From contig CAVTAP010000010.1 in NCBI GenBank assembly GCA_963732695.1, positions 1-64,000 of the forward strand: 64,000 nt of DNA, written 5' to 3'. The notes below the pieces were generated by a model that saw only the letters and a list, made by a program, of their open reading frames with translations, was not told the origin of the DNA and ran no database searches. Positions 41,501-49,068 of this stretch are shown here, piece after piece. The position numbers and the translations under genes were made by a program. The stretch is from CADEDH01 sp963732695 (lineage in GTDB: Bacteria > Actinomycetota > Acidimicrobiia > Acidimicrobiales > SZUA-35). The first letter of the stretch is position 1, and every line of letters starts with the position of its first letter.

Positions 41501-42015
41501 GGATCGTCGGTGCCGGCGGCCAGCGCCCCGATGGCCAGCGACGGCTGATCGTCGGTGAGGGGACGCCAGGTGACGGCGCCGTCATCGGTGCGCCACACTC
41601 CGCCCCGGCTGGTACCGATCCAGATCCGGGCCGGGTCGGTGGGGTGGGGGGCGATGGCCGTGACCCTTCCGCTGATCAGGATCCGGTTCCCGCCGTAGGT
41701 CTGGCCGTTGGGCACGGCCAGGGGGCCGAGCGGGGTCCAGCTCGGCTTCCCCGGCACCACCGGTGCCGCCGCCCGGCCCAGGGTGGGCGGGCCGTCGCGC
41801 TCGGTCAGGGCCCGGAGGCGGAGCAGGGCCGGATTGGCGTCGGCCGGGCGGGGCGGCGGTTCCGATCGCAACCGGGCGGTGGAGGCCTGGGCCAGCATCG
41901 GGTCGGCGGCCAGGCCGGCCCGGGCGGCATCGGCCTCGGTGCGGTTGAGTTGCTCGGTGCGGAAGGCGGCGAAGTCCTCGGCCAGGCGGCCGTACAGCTT
42001 GGCCGTGTCCTTCAC
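38554..42015 (-). CDS. large BNR/VPS10-type beta-propeller protein
   Basis: A 1153-residue protein. From residue about 85 to 750 it is built of BNR/Asp-box repeats (WIGTSRGGVWRTDDG, YAGTGEGNVQLY, VLRSSDGGATWS, VLYAGNDGGFFVSPDAGAT, YVGTDIGVWRSADGGQQW), which form two propellers as in VPS10/sortilin or glycosidases. Then follow beta-sandwich modules (VYVQVHNRGPMAAGTVTVQA is CARDB-like). No signal peptide is visible after GTG 42015, so secretion is uncertain. It follows a small membrane protein gene with 26 bases between. Confidence 0.82.
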   Translation of the reverse strand: MKDTAKLYGRLAEDFAAFRTEQLNRTEADAARAGLAADPMLAQASTARLRSEPPPRPADANPALLRLRALTERDGPPTLGRAAAPVVPGKPSWTPLGPLAVPNGQTYGGNRILISGRVTAIAPHPTDPARIWIGTSRGGVWRTDDGAVTWRPLTDDQPSLAIGALAAGTDDPEVLYAGTGEGNVQLYSTVYPQSSAPGVYLGVGVLRSSDGGATWSSHAAPLLAGASFYRLAVDRADANRAFGATSRGLVRTIDGANWALLTGGGLPSLSADVIACCDVVIDRSDPSGNTVFAAFWGSGIYRTTDARSTRPTFTRLGTGLPAGPATSRISLSQSPSNPSFLYALVADANDGLSGLYRSTAPDAGTWELCTKSTRIQVYGAFTNDVNVDPATPDVVYVSGVEVYRCVRNSRGVWGVTNVGGAIHPDNHALAFHPSQNQVLYAGNDGGFFVSPDAGATWSDSPNEGLCLLQYEVIDTHPTTDGFVQGGTQDNGTQQYRNSPVHHHSADGDGGSCTVSKVNGAHVTHSYYGNAVERSTTGGAFGTYTDVSAGLDGNGVFYPPSAVSPTSDRIAWGTTVVNIDAALGSGGWPGAGVALPGLVGRISALSFTSDTVLWCATTSGQVYRLLRTGSAWTVRALHGPPLPTGQWIWDVAGVPGDDATVVVAFSGFGLADHVWQGEVAAAGAAAWTPASTGLPDVPMYALCLASATEWYVGTDIGVWRSADGGQQWEAWSQGLPNTAVYDLRQRAGSTLLRAATHGRGLWEIDTGPGASTAEVDLFVRNHVMDNGRGGAPVPVPAAWDDPTRQVTLGSPCWWWECADVKVDAPPSFQLTPATTSYYTFETALVHENPEVGNQNQVYVQVHNRGPMAAGTVTVQALVAPASAGLPDLPADFWSAWPNSAGDANWVPLGPARVIPAVDPLRPDVVSWPYTPAVGSDPHSCVLVVVESADDPLPAATRATFSVASLVTTDKRIGLRNLHLVTLQPDEMRPVPLRLHAPASPPGSDSGPWSVRLPRFSGKGVTVRYLLSTAASTRLGTRLPAGLTAKRITAAELGRLRAGWLGDQLRPESSWIAFQERFDVTRSFTVSARGSAAWGVDVPLDLPAGGGAEPDEIAVVAVGGTAGVTEQGRLSVVQLTAAGEVAGGSTFVFAPTEVG

Positions 42016-42041
42016 CCGGCGCCGTGGGCGACGGGCCGGGC

Positions 42042-42305
42042 TCACCCTCGGGCCCCGGCTCGCCCTCGGGCCCCGGCCAGGGCCCGGCGGCACTCCCAGG
42101 CCGACAGCGCCCCAGCCGCTCCGGCGGCCAGCCCCAGCACCGCCACCACCCCCCATTCGGCCGACCCCGAGCCACCGTCGGGCTCGATCCCGGTTGCTTC
42201 GATCCAGCGGGGGAAGGCGGCGGTGACCAGGGCGGCCACGGCGAACACCACTCCCAACACGGCCTCCACCCGCCAGCGCATCCCCGCTCCGGCTCTGTTC
42301 GCCAT
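42042..42305 (-). CDS. small two-span membrane protein
   Basis: An 87-residue protein with helices VEAVLGVVFAVAALVTAAF and VVAVLGLAAGAAGALSAWE and a basic, Gly-rich tail. It precedes the BNR-repeat gene on the same strand, probably in one transcript. Such short proteins next to propeller genes are often annotated as ABC-permease-like, but nothing supports transport here. Confidence 0.65.
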   Translation of the reverse strand: MANRAGAGMRWRVEAVLGVVFAVAALVTAAFPRWIEATGIEPDGGSGSAEWGVVAVLGLAAGAAGALSAWECRRALAGARGRAGARG

Positions 42306-42506
42306 CACCCCTCCTCCGATCGTTCGGCTGCGCCAGCTAGAGGCCTGAGTCGCCTCGGCGATACATGGATTCGCGGTCGAAGTCTGGCACCGGGGTGTGA
42401 CAGTATCCCGTCGGGATGGTGCTGGCCGGAGCCGTGGTTCGTTGCGGTCGGAACCGGGGGCGGCTCGGACGCTAGGGTCGGGTCCACCCCAGCGAGAGGA
42501 GAGCCC

Positions 42507-43019
42507 ATGGCGCTCAACCGGAACGTCGGCGATCGGTTCCCCGACGTCACCATGGTCGACGACCGCGGCCAGGCCCGCACGATCGGCGAGGTGGCCGACG
42601 GCCAACCGTTGTTCCTCGCCTTCTTCCGTGGCCCGTGGTGACCCAAGTGCCAGCTGCAGCTGCGAGAACTGGTCGAGTTCTCTGAGTCAACCGCCGTCTC
42701 CTACCAGCGGCTCGCCGTGGTCTCGGTGGACCCGCCCCGGGTGCTGGAGGCGTTCAAGGCCGGGCTCGGCGCCCGGTTCCCCTTCCTCAGCGACGAGGAT
42801 CGGGCGGTCACCAACGAGCTCGGTATCGCCGAGCGCACCGACCCCCGCCACGGCCCGCTTCCGGTGCCGTTCACCTTCGCGCTCCTGCCCGACCTGACGA
42901 TCAGCCACATCTGGAACGGGTGGTACTTCGTGGGCCGACCCACCCCCGAGGAGCTACGTCGGGCTGCCCGCGAGATCATGGACCGGGTGGTGCCCGACCT
43001 CGACTTCCGGGGCGACTGA
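42507..43019 (+). CDS. selenocysteine-containing peroxiredoxin-like protein
   Basis: ATG 42507 with GAGAGGAG upstream; the frame meets TGA at 42639-42641 and continues to TGA 43017-43019, giving 170 residues with U at 45. Before the UGA: MALNRNVGDRFPDVTMVDD and FLAFFRGPW; after it: PKCQLQLRELVEFSE, LAVVSVDPPRVLEAF, FPFLSDEDRAVTNELGI and PVPFTFALLPDLTISHIW. In AhpC/TSA-type relatives the segment is FxRGxWCPxC, so UGA replaces the peroxidatic Cys and Cys-48 is the nearby resolving position. Expected role: reduction of peroxides in the cytosol. A normal annotation would split it into two fragments. tRNA-Sec is in this window; selA, selB and selD are not. Confidence 0.92.
42642..42689 (+). promoter_or_regulatory. 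candidate bacterial SECIS element
   Basis: Directly after the UGA the RNA can form CCAG (42650-42653) with CTGG (42669-42672), with an inner GC/GC pair and an AGCU loop at 42658-42661, about 16-20 bases from the UGA. Bacterial SECIS hairpins carry their apical loop 16-37 bases downstream with a G in its first two positions, which this satisfies. The stem is short; an alternative fold using CAGCTGCAGCTG is possible. Confidence 0.5.
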
Positions 43020-43027
43020 GGCGTTCC

Positions 43028-44056
43028 TCAGATCAGCAGCTCGGCCAGGCGGGCCAGCGCGGCGTCGGCCTGGGCCACCGTACGGCGACCGAGGCCGCAG
43101 CTGTGCGACACGTCCACGGGCCGGCCCACGGCGTCCTCGATGACGTCGCGGATCCGGCGCTGGACGGCGATGTCCTGCTCCTCGTGGGCGAACCCGGCGA
43201 TCACCCGGACCTCGGGACCGAGGCGGAGCCCGGCCAGCGGGCGGTGGAAAGCAGGGTCGGCCGAGGGTGGGTTGTCGGCCTCGGCCAGCGGCAGGTGCAC
43301 GAAGTCGAGCGGGCGCCCGCTGGGCCAGGCGGCCACGATGGCGTTGGTCAGCTGCACCAGCAGCTCGGCGTCGGCCAGATGCCCGAACGCCTTGTGGTTC
43401 ATGTCGCCCAGGCACAGGTGCAGCCCGAAGCGGGCGCCGGGCGGCGCCCCCTGGGCCAACGTCGCCACCTGGCGGCCCAACCGGCCGGCCAGCACCGGCC
43501 GCAACCGGGCCGGGGCCCGGGTCAGCACCACCACCTCGGCCGGGATCTCGATCTGGTACACCACGTCGTCGCCGTAGAGGGCCGACACCTCGTGCATGGT
43601 GGTGGCCAGAGCTTCACCGAACGGGCGGCGGTGGCGCACCGGACCCACCGGGCCGAAGGTGAACATCGACAGGTCGATGTCGCCCGGGATCCCCACCTGG
43701 AACCGCAGGCCCGGCCGCTCGTACTCGTTCCGCAGGGCGAGGAAGACACTGCGGGCGGCGAAGGCGGCGGCGATGATACCGAGGTCGAGCGACGCCCCGT
43801 ACAGGCGGTGGCCGGGGCGGACCCGGAACCGGGGCACCCGGTCGTAGTCGGACCAGTCGCCCTCCTTCACCAGCTCCAGATCGGGGTGGTGGCGCAGGGC
43901 CTCGACCATGGAGATGATCCAGTTCCGCCGCTCGCCCGTCTCCCCGTCGGGCAGGGTGGCCAGCGACGGGCCGAGCCGGCCCATGGCCAGCTTCATGGCA
44001 TCGATCTCGTTGGCCCCGGGCAGGCTGCCCACCAGGTGGGCCCGTCGTGTGACCAT
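43028..44056 (-). CDS. MetE-like (UROD/MetE superfamily) protein
   Basis: A 342-residue barrel protein: RAHLVGSLPGANEIDAM, LGPSLATLPDGETGERRNW, RFQVGIPGDIDLSMFTFGP, FGLHLCLGDMNHKAF, VSHSCGLGRRTVAQADAAL. The His/Cys pattern (HLCLGD, SCGLG) recalls the C-terminal half of cobalamin-independent methionine synthase, but the N-terminal half and several folate residues are missing, so it is probably not a real MetE. Methyl-transfer role inferred from fold only. Convergent with the selenoprotein, nine bases apart. Confidence 0.75.
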   Translation of the reverse strand: MVTRRAHLVGSLPGANEIDAMKLAMGRLGPSLATLPDGETGERRNWIISMVEALRHHPDLELVKEGDWSDYDRVPRFRVRPGHRLYGASLDLGIIAAAFAARSVFLALRNEYERPGLRFQVGIPGDIDLSMFTFGPVGPVRHRRPFGEALATTMHEVSALYGDDVVYQIEIPAEVVVLTRAPARLRPVLAGRLGRQVATLAQGAPPGARFGLHLCLGDMNHKAFGHLADAELLVQLTNAIVAAWPSGRPLDFVHLPLAEADNPPSADPAFHRPLAGLRLGPEVRVIAGFAHEEQDIAVQRRIRDVIEDAVGRPVDVSHSCGLGRRTVAQADAALARLAELLI

Positions 44057-44113
44057 GACTCCGCTCCCGCTCCGCCGCCCGGTGATCGTGGTGGGGCGAT
44101 CGTAGCCGGACGC

Positions 44114-44149
44114 GACGGTGCCAGGGGCCGAACGACCCCTGGCACCGTC
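44114..44149 (-). terminator. hairpin terminator of the downstream ABC-binding-protein gene
   Basis: A perfect 14-bp stem GACGGTGCCAGGGG / CCCCTGGCACCGTC with loop CCGAACGA, 50 bases after the stop at 44199 on the minus strand. No T-run follows, as usual in high-GC actinobacteria. Confidence 0.8.
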
Positions 44150-44198
44150 GGGCTCAGCCGTCGGGCGTCATTGCCCCGGCTGTGTCAGCTTGGTGTGC

Positions 44199-45824
44199 TC
44201 AGTACAGCTCGCAGGTGCCACCCGACTGCTGGAAGTTGCAGTTCTTGGAAGCTCCGTCGAGGTTGAACAGCTCGGTCTTGGAGAGGTAGCTCTGCTTGGC
44301 CACGTCGAACTGCTGGAACACGCCGCCTTCGGTGTAGTACGAGTCCTTGTTGCCGTCGACGTGGAAGACCATGCCGGGCAGCTGGAGCGGGTTGTTCATG
44401 TCCAACGCCCGGGCGGCGAGGATGGTGTTGCCCCGGGTGAGGCCACCGTCGAGTTCACCGGCGATCTGCAGGACCTGGGCCCAGGCCCAGCCGTAGATCA
44501 TGCCGAGGCCGAGCTCGGCGGCCGAGTCGGGATCGTCGCCGTGGGCCTTGAGGATGTCACGGGCCCACACCACGGTCGGATCGGTCTGCTGCTCGGGGTC
44601 GCGGACGTCCTTGGACCCGCCGTTGACGATCCACCAGCCTTCAGAAGCGGAGCCGTCGCCGCCCACCTTGTCCTTGGACAGCTGGGTGGAGCCGGCGCAG
44701 GTGTTGGGCTGCCAGAGGTACTTCACGTCCTCCTTCATCCCGTTCTGGCCTGCCTCGATGACGGCCTGGGCGCAGAAGGTGCCGGCCACCATGGCGATGA
44801 AGAAGTCAGGCTTCTTGGAGCCCAGCGTGGTCATCTGGTTGGTGATCGTGGGCGACTGGGGGTCGACGGTCTCGGTCACGTAGGTGACCTTGTCCTTGAT
44901 CGGCGAGGAGTCGAGCCAGGCCTGGAACCCCACGCCGTAGATCTTGCCGAACTCGTTCGCCTCGATCAGCGACGCCACCGTCACGCCATCGGGAAACTCG
45001 CCGATGTGGTCCTCGATGAACGAGCCCCACAGCACGGCCTCGGTGGTGTAGGCCAGGCCCAGGCCGGTGGTCCAGGGGTGGTTCTTCGGGTCACCCCAGG
45101 CCGGGTGGCCGCTCTGGTTGAACAGCTGTGGCACACAGCGCTGGTTGACCTTGTCGTAGGTCTTGAGGATGTTGGGCGAGCCCAGGGTGACCAGGCCGAA
45201 AACCTTCTCCGAGTCGAGGAACTCGTCGACCAGCGGCACGGTCTTGGCCGGGTCGTAGCCGTCGTCCTTCTGGAGGTAGTTGGTCTTCCGGGTCTTGCCC
45301 GTGGAGTCCTTGAAGGCGCCCTTGTCGCTGTAGTAGTTGAGGATCGCTTCCTGGCCCTTGCCGTAGTTGGCGGCGTAGGCGAGGGTGCCCGATTGGGCCA
45401 GGGTCTGGCCGATCTTGATCTCGGTGTCGGTGATGCCCTCGGTCGGGCTCCAGCCCGACGGACACTTCGACAGGTCGACGGTGAAGCCCTCGGGGCCCGT
45501 GATCGTCTTGCCGTCGGCCGAGACACCCCACTTGTTGTCCTTGATGCGCGTGACGATGGCCTCCCGCTGGGCCGCCCACAACGCCTCCCAGCCGTCCATG
45601 TCCGTGGGTAGCTTGGCCGGATCAGTAACCGCCTCACCGGTGAAGTCGTCGGCGGCGATGGCCAGCGACACCGATGTGGTGGTGCCGGCCTCGGTCGTGG
45701 CCGTGGCCCCACCGCTGTCGGTGGTCTCCGTGCCCGAACCGCTGTCGCTACTGCTGCCGCACGCTGCTGCGACGAGGGAAACCCCCATCGCGGCGATGAG
45801 CAGCCTCCTGCGTGGAGCTCTCAT
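44199..45824 (-). CDS. ABC transporter substrate-binding lipoprotein (branched-chain amino-acid/amide type), copy 2
   Basis: A 541-residue lipoprotein. Signal peptide with lipobox VAAAC near residue 20, then a Ser/Thr/Gly-rich linker (GSSSDSGSGTETTDSGG) and a type-I periplasmic-binding fold (ITDTEIKIGQTLAQSGTLAY, EFLDSEKVFGLVTLGSPN, VASLIEANEFGKIYGVGFQA, ITNQMTTLGSKKPDFFIAMV). It is a near-copy of the gene at 45980. Relatives feed LivHMGF-type permeases; none is present here, so it must work with a permease elsewhere or as a sensor. Start ATG 45824. Confidence 0.88.
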   Translation of the reverse strand: MRAPRRRLLIAAMGVSLVAAACGSSSDSGSGTETTDSGGATATTEAGTTTSVSLAIAADDFTGEAVTDPAKLPTDMDGWEALWAAQREAIVTRIKDNKWGVSADGKTITGPEGFTVDLSKCPSGWSPTEGITDTEIKIGQTLAQSGTLAYAANYGKGQEAILNYYSDKGAFKDSTGKTRKTNYLQKDDGYDPAKTVPLVDEFLDSEKVFGLVTLGSPNILKTYDKVNQRCVPQLFNQSGHPAWGDPKNHPWTTGLGLAYTTEAVLWGSFIEDHIGEFPDGVTVASLIEANEFGKIYGVGFQAWLDSSPIKDKVTYVTETVDPQSPTITNQMTTLGSKKPDFFIAMVAGTFCAQAVIEAGQNGMKEDVKYLWQPNTCAGSTQLSKDKVGGDGSASEGWWIVNGGSKDVRDPEQQTDPTVVWARDILKAHGDDPDSAAELGLGMIYGWAWAQVLQIAGELDGGLTRGNTILAARALDMNNPLQLPGMVFHVDGNKDSYYTEGGVFQQFDVAKQSYLSKTELFNLDGASKNCNFQQSGGTCELY

Positions 45825-45924
45825 ACTCTTCTCCCCTAGTGAACGCTGCACGGTTCCCGGGCAGCGGGCGTCACCCTAGCCCACGTCCCTACCGGCAACG
45901 CAAAGGCGACCGCAAGACGCGTCC

Positions 45925-45961
45925 AACCTGTAACCGGGCCGGAACGACCCGGTTACAGGTT
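45925..45961 (-). terminator. hairpin terminator of the upstream ABC-binding-protein gene
   Basis: A perfect 14-bp stem AACCTGTAACCGGG / CCCGGTTACAGGTT with loop CCGGAACGA, just after the stop at 45980 (minus). The loop shares the GGAACGA/CGAACGA form of the terminator at 44114, although the stems differ. Confidence 0.82.
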
Positions 45962-45979
45962 CAGGGGAGAGTCGGTAGC

Positions 45980-47608
45980 TCAGTAGAGCTCGCAGGTACC
46001 TCCCTGCTGCTGGAAGTTGCAGTTCTTGGACGCTCCGTCGAGGTTGAAGATCTCGGTCTTGGACACGTAGCTCTGCTTGGCCACGTCGAACTGCTGGAAC
46101 ACGCCGCCCTCGGTGTAGTACGAGTCCTTGTTGCCGTCGACGTGGAAGACCATGCCGGGCAGCTGGAGCGGGTTGTTCATGTCCAGAGCCCGGGCGGCCA
46201 GGATCGTGTTGGCCCGGGTGAGGCCACCGTCGAGCTGACCGGCGATCTGGAGGACCTGCACCCAGGCCCAGCCGTAGATCATCCCCAGACCGAGCTCCAC
46301 CGCCGAGTCGGGGTCGTCGCCGTGGGCCTTGAGGATGTCCCGGGCCCACACCACCACCGGGTCGGTCTGCTGCTCGGGGTCCCGGATGTCCTTGGAGCCG
46401 CCGTTGACGATCCACCAGTCCTGGGAGGCGGAGCCGTCGCCGCCCACCTTCTCCTTCGACAGCTGGGTGGAGCCGGCGCAGGTGTTGGGTTGCCACAGGT
46501 ACTGGACATCCTCCTGCATCCCGTTCTGGCCGGCCTCGATCACGGCCTGGGCGCAGAAGGTTCCGGCGACCATGGCGATGAACACCTGGGGCTTCTTGGA
46601 GCCCAGCGTGGTCATCTGATTGGTGATCGTGGGGGCCTGGGGATCGATGGTCTCGCTGACGTAGGTGACCTTGTCCTTGATCGGGCTGGCGTCGAGCCAG
46701 GCCCGGAACCCGACGTCGTAGATCTTGCCGAACTCGTTCGCCATGACGAGGGAGGCGACGGTCACGCCGTCGGGCCATTCGTCGATGTGGTCCTCGATGA
46801 ACGAGCCCCACAGCACCGCCTCGGTGGTGTAGGCCAGGCCCAGGCCGGTGGTCCAGGGGTGGTTCTTGGGATCACCCCAGGCCGGGTGGCCGGTCTGGTT
46901 GAACAGGTGCGGCACACAGCGGGCATTGATCTTGTCGTAGGTCTTGAGGGTGTTGGGCGAGCCCAGGGTCACCTGGCCGAAGACCTTCTCCGAGTCGAGG
47001 AACTCGTCGACGAAGGGGACGGTCTTGGCCGGGTCGTAGCCATCGTCCTTCTGGATGTAGGTGACCTTCCGGGTCTTGCCGGCGGAGTCCTTGAAGGCGC
47101 CCTTGTCTCCGTAGTAGTCGAAGATGGCCTCCTGGCCCTTGCCGTAGTTGGCCGCCGCCGCCAGGGTGCCCGATTGGGCCAGGGTCTGGCCGATCTTGAT
47201 GTCGGTGTCGGTCAGGCCCTCGGTCGGGTTCCAGCCCGACGGGCACTGCGACAGGTCGACGGTGAAGCCCTCAGGACCGGTGAGCGTCTTGCCGTCGGCC
47301 GAGACACCCCACTTGTTGTCCTTGATGCGCTTGACGATGGCCTCCCGCTGAGCCGCCCACAGCGCCTCCCAGCCGTCCATGTCCTTCGGCAGCTTCGTGC
47401 CATCGGTGATCGCCTCACCGGTGAAGTCGTTGGCGGCGATGGCCAGCGACACCGATGTGGTGGTGCCGGCCTCGGTTGTGGCCGTGGCCCCACCGCTGTC
47501 GGTAGTTTCGGTGCCCGAGCCGCTGTCGCTGCTACTACCGCACGCGGCCGCCACGAGGCTGAGCCCCGTGAACACGGCAACGAGCAGCCTCCCCCCTGGA
47601 GCGCTCAT
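45980..47608 (-). CDS. ABC transporter substrate-binding lipoprotein (branched-chain amino-acid/amide type), copy 1
   Basis: A 542-residue lipoprotein with signal peptide and lipobox VAAAC, then the same linker and binding fold as its neighbour (EGLTDTDIKIGQTLAQSGTL, KVFGQVTLGSPNTLKTYDKI, NGMQEDVQYLWQPNTCAG). The two proteins are very alike throughout, with differences such as AAAANYGKGQ versus AYAANYGKGQ. Each has its own hairpin terminator, so they are separate transcription units from a tandem duplication. This copy starts at ATG 47608. Substrate not known. Confidence 0.88.
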   Translation of the reverse strand: MSAPGGRLLVAVFTGLSLVAAACGSSSDSGSGTETTDSGGATATTEAGTTTSVSLAIAANDFTGEAITDGTKLPKDMDGWEALWAAQREAIVKRIKDNKWGVSADGKTLTGPEGFTVDLSQCPSGWNPTEGLTDTDIKIGQTLAQSGTLAAAANYGKGQEAIFDYYGDKGAFKDSAGKTRKVTYIQKDDGYDPAKTVPFVDEFLDSEKVFGQVTLGSPNTLKTYDKINARCVPHLFNQTGHPAWGDPKNHPWTTGLGLAYTTEAVLWGSFIEDHIDEWPDGVTVASLVMANEFGKIYDVGFRAWLDASPIKDKVTYVSETIDPQAPTITNQMTTLGSKKPQVFIAMVAGTFCAQAVIEAGQNGMQEDVQYLWQPNTCAGSTQLSKEKVGGDGSASQDWWIVNGGSKDIRDPEQQTDPVVVWARDILKAHGDDPDSAVELGLGMIYGWAWVQVLQIAGQLDGGLTRANTILAARALDMNNPLQLPGMVFHVDGNKDSYYTEGGVFQQFDVAKQSYVSKTEIFNLDGASKNCNFQQQGGTCELY

Positions 47609-47802
47609 CTGTTCTCTTTCCCCCTCGGGCCACCGCAGCGCGCTGGCACTGCAGGGGAGCATAACCAGCCGCGGTAACCCCCCACAAGCGTGTCGAGCGA
47701 TGGTTGGTGTCGTTCCCGCCCGGGAGGCCGATGGAATGCGGGCCCTGTTGGGCCGCGATGGTAGCGTCGCCGGCGGGGACCGGCGATCGGGGAGGTGACG
47801 GC

Positions 47803-49068
47803 ATGGCGCTGGCCCGACCGGGCACCGCCACTGAACGCCGGGGTGCGTTCGCCTGCTTCTCGGTACCGTCGTACCCGACGCTGTGGGTGAGTGGCTGGTG
47901 CTGGACGGCCACCCGCCAGCTGTCGGTGTTCCTCGGGGCGTTCCTCGTCAACGAGCTGACCGCCTCGCCGCTGCGGGTGCAGCTGGTGGGCACGATGTTC
48001 TTCCTGCCCATGTTCCTGGGCGGGATCGTGGCCGGTGTGGTGTCGGACCGGTTCGACCGGCGGCGCACGATGATGCGCCAGCTGCTGGCCCTCACGCCGA
48101 TCACGGTGGGAATGGCCGCCGTGAGCTGGTCGGGCCACCTGGCGGTGTGGATGGTGTACGCCCTCATGCTGTGCGTGGGAGTGGGCGGGGTGCTCGATAT
48201 GACCTCGCGCCGGGCCCTGGTGATCGACCTGGTGGGCCCGGAGCGGGCCACCAACGCGGTGGCCATGGAGGCCTTCGCCATGTCGTCGGGAACCACGATC
48301 GGGATCCTGGCCGGCGGGGCCCTGCTGCGGTGGGTGGGCCCCGAGGGCACCTATCTGATGATCGCCGGGTTGTACGCCGTCTCGGCCGTGCTGTTGCGCC
48401 GGGTGGTGGTGCCGGAGCGGGCCCTGCCCGGGAGCGGTGCCGATGGTGCCGCCGGCGGTCCGCCCTCGGCCGCCGCCCTGCGGGCCGACTTCATGGAGGG
48501 AGTGCGGCTGCTGCGCACCGAGCGGCCCCTGGTGTCGCTGCTCGGTGTCACCGTGCTGATGAACTTCTTCTTCTACTCGCACACCCCGTTGGTGCCGGTG
48601 ATCGCCAAGAACCTGGGCGCCGATCCGTTCCAGGCCGCCCTGCTGTCGGCCGGAGCCGGGGTGGGGACGATGGTGGGCGCCCTGGTGGTGGCGAGTCGCA
48701 ACCCGGCCCGGCGGGGGCTCCTGTACCTGGGGGCGACGCTGTCGGCCATGGCCACCCTCAACCTGTTCGCCCATGCGCCGGTCTATCACCTGGCCCTGCC
48801 GGCCCTGATGGCGGCGGCACTGTGCTCGTCGGGGTTCAGCTCCACCCAGAGCTCGATCGCCATGACCGTGGTGAGCGAGCGGGTGCGGGGCCGGGCCATG
48901 GGGCTGGTGTCGATGGCCATCGGGGCGCTGCCGTTCGGCATGTTCGTGCTCGGCCTGCTGGCCCAGCGCCTCGGCCCGCCCGAGGCCCTCACGATCATGA
49001 CCGTCACCGGGATCGTGCTCACCATCGCCTGGAACGCCTGGCGCCCCGAGCTGCGCCGGGTGCGGTAG
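47803..49068 (+). CDS. MFS transporter
   Basis: A 421-residue, 12-helix permease. Motif A-like GVVSDRFDRRRTMM follows the second helix, with LGAFLVNELTASPLRVQLVG before it and ALVIDLVGPERATNAVAME in the fourth-fifth helix region; the central loop (GSGADGAAGGPPS) separates two halves. The form matches the enterobactin-exporter/DHA3-like branch of drug and siderophore exporters. ATG 47803 follows a strong GGAGGTGA. No regulator beside it. Confidence 0.9.
   Translation: MALARPGTATERRGAFACFSVPSYPTLWVSGWCWTATRQLSVFLGAFLVNELTASPLRVQLVGTMFFLPMFLGGIVAGVVSDRFDRRRTMMRQLLALTPITVGMAAVSWSGHLAVWMVYALMLCVGVGGVLDMTSRRALVIDLVGPERATNAVAMEAFAMSSGTTIGILAGGALLRWVGPEGTYLMIAGLYAVSAVLLRRVVVPERALPGSGADGAAGGPPSAAALRADFMEGVRLLRTERPLVSLLGVTVLMNFFFYSHTPLVPVIAKNLGADPFQAALLSAGAGVGTMVGALVVASRNPARRGLLYLGATLSAMATLNLFAHAPVYHLALPALMAAALCSSGFSSTQSSIAMTVVSERVRGRAMGLVSMAIGALPFGMFVLGLLAQRLGPPEALTIMTVTGIVLTIAWNAWRPELRRVR

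Noticed and set aside
39034..42348. Long plus-strand open frames opposite the propeller gene
   Set aside because: They mirror high-GC third positions of the real minus-strand gene; sequence is His/Pro/Gly/Arg-rich without motifs.
42639..42641. UGA as a nonsense mutation or as a Trp codon in the peroxiredoxin-like gene
   Set aside because: The residue falls on the catalytic Cys, not a Trp site; a Trp is already present just before; many other TGA codons in the window act as normal stops; and downstream sequence is fully conserved.
43028..44056. True cobalamin-independent methionine synthase (metE)
   Set aside because: Only about half the usual length; the N-terminal barrel and several substrate residues are missing.
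42920..47677. Long plus-strand frames (448-621 residues) opposite the MetE-like and ABC-binding-protein genes
   Set aside because: Val/Gly/His-rich antisense translation; the minus-strand genes have signal peptides, lipoboxes and family motifs.
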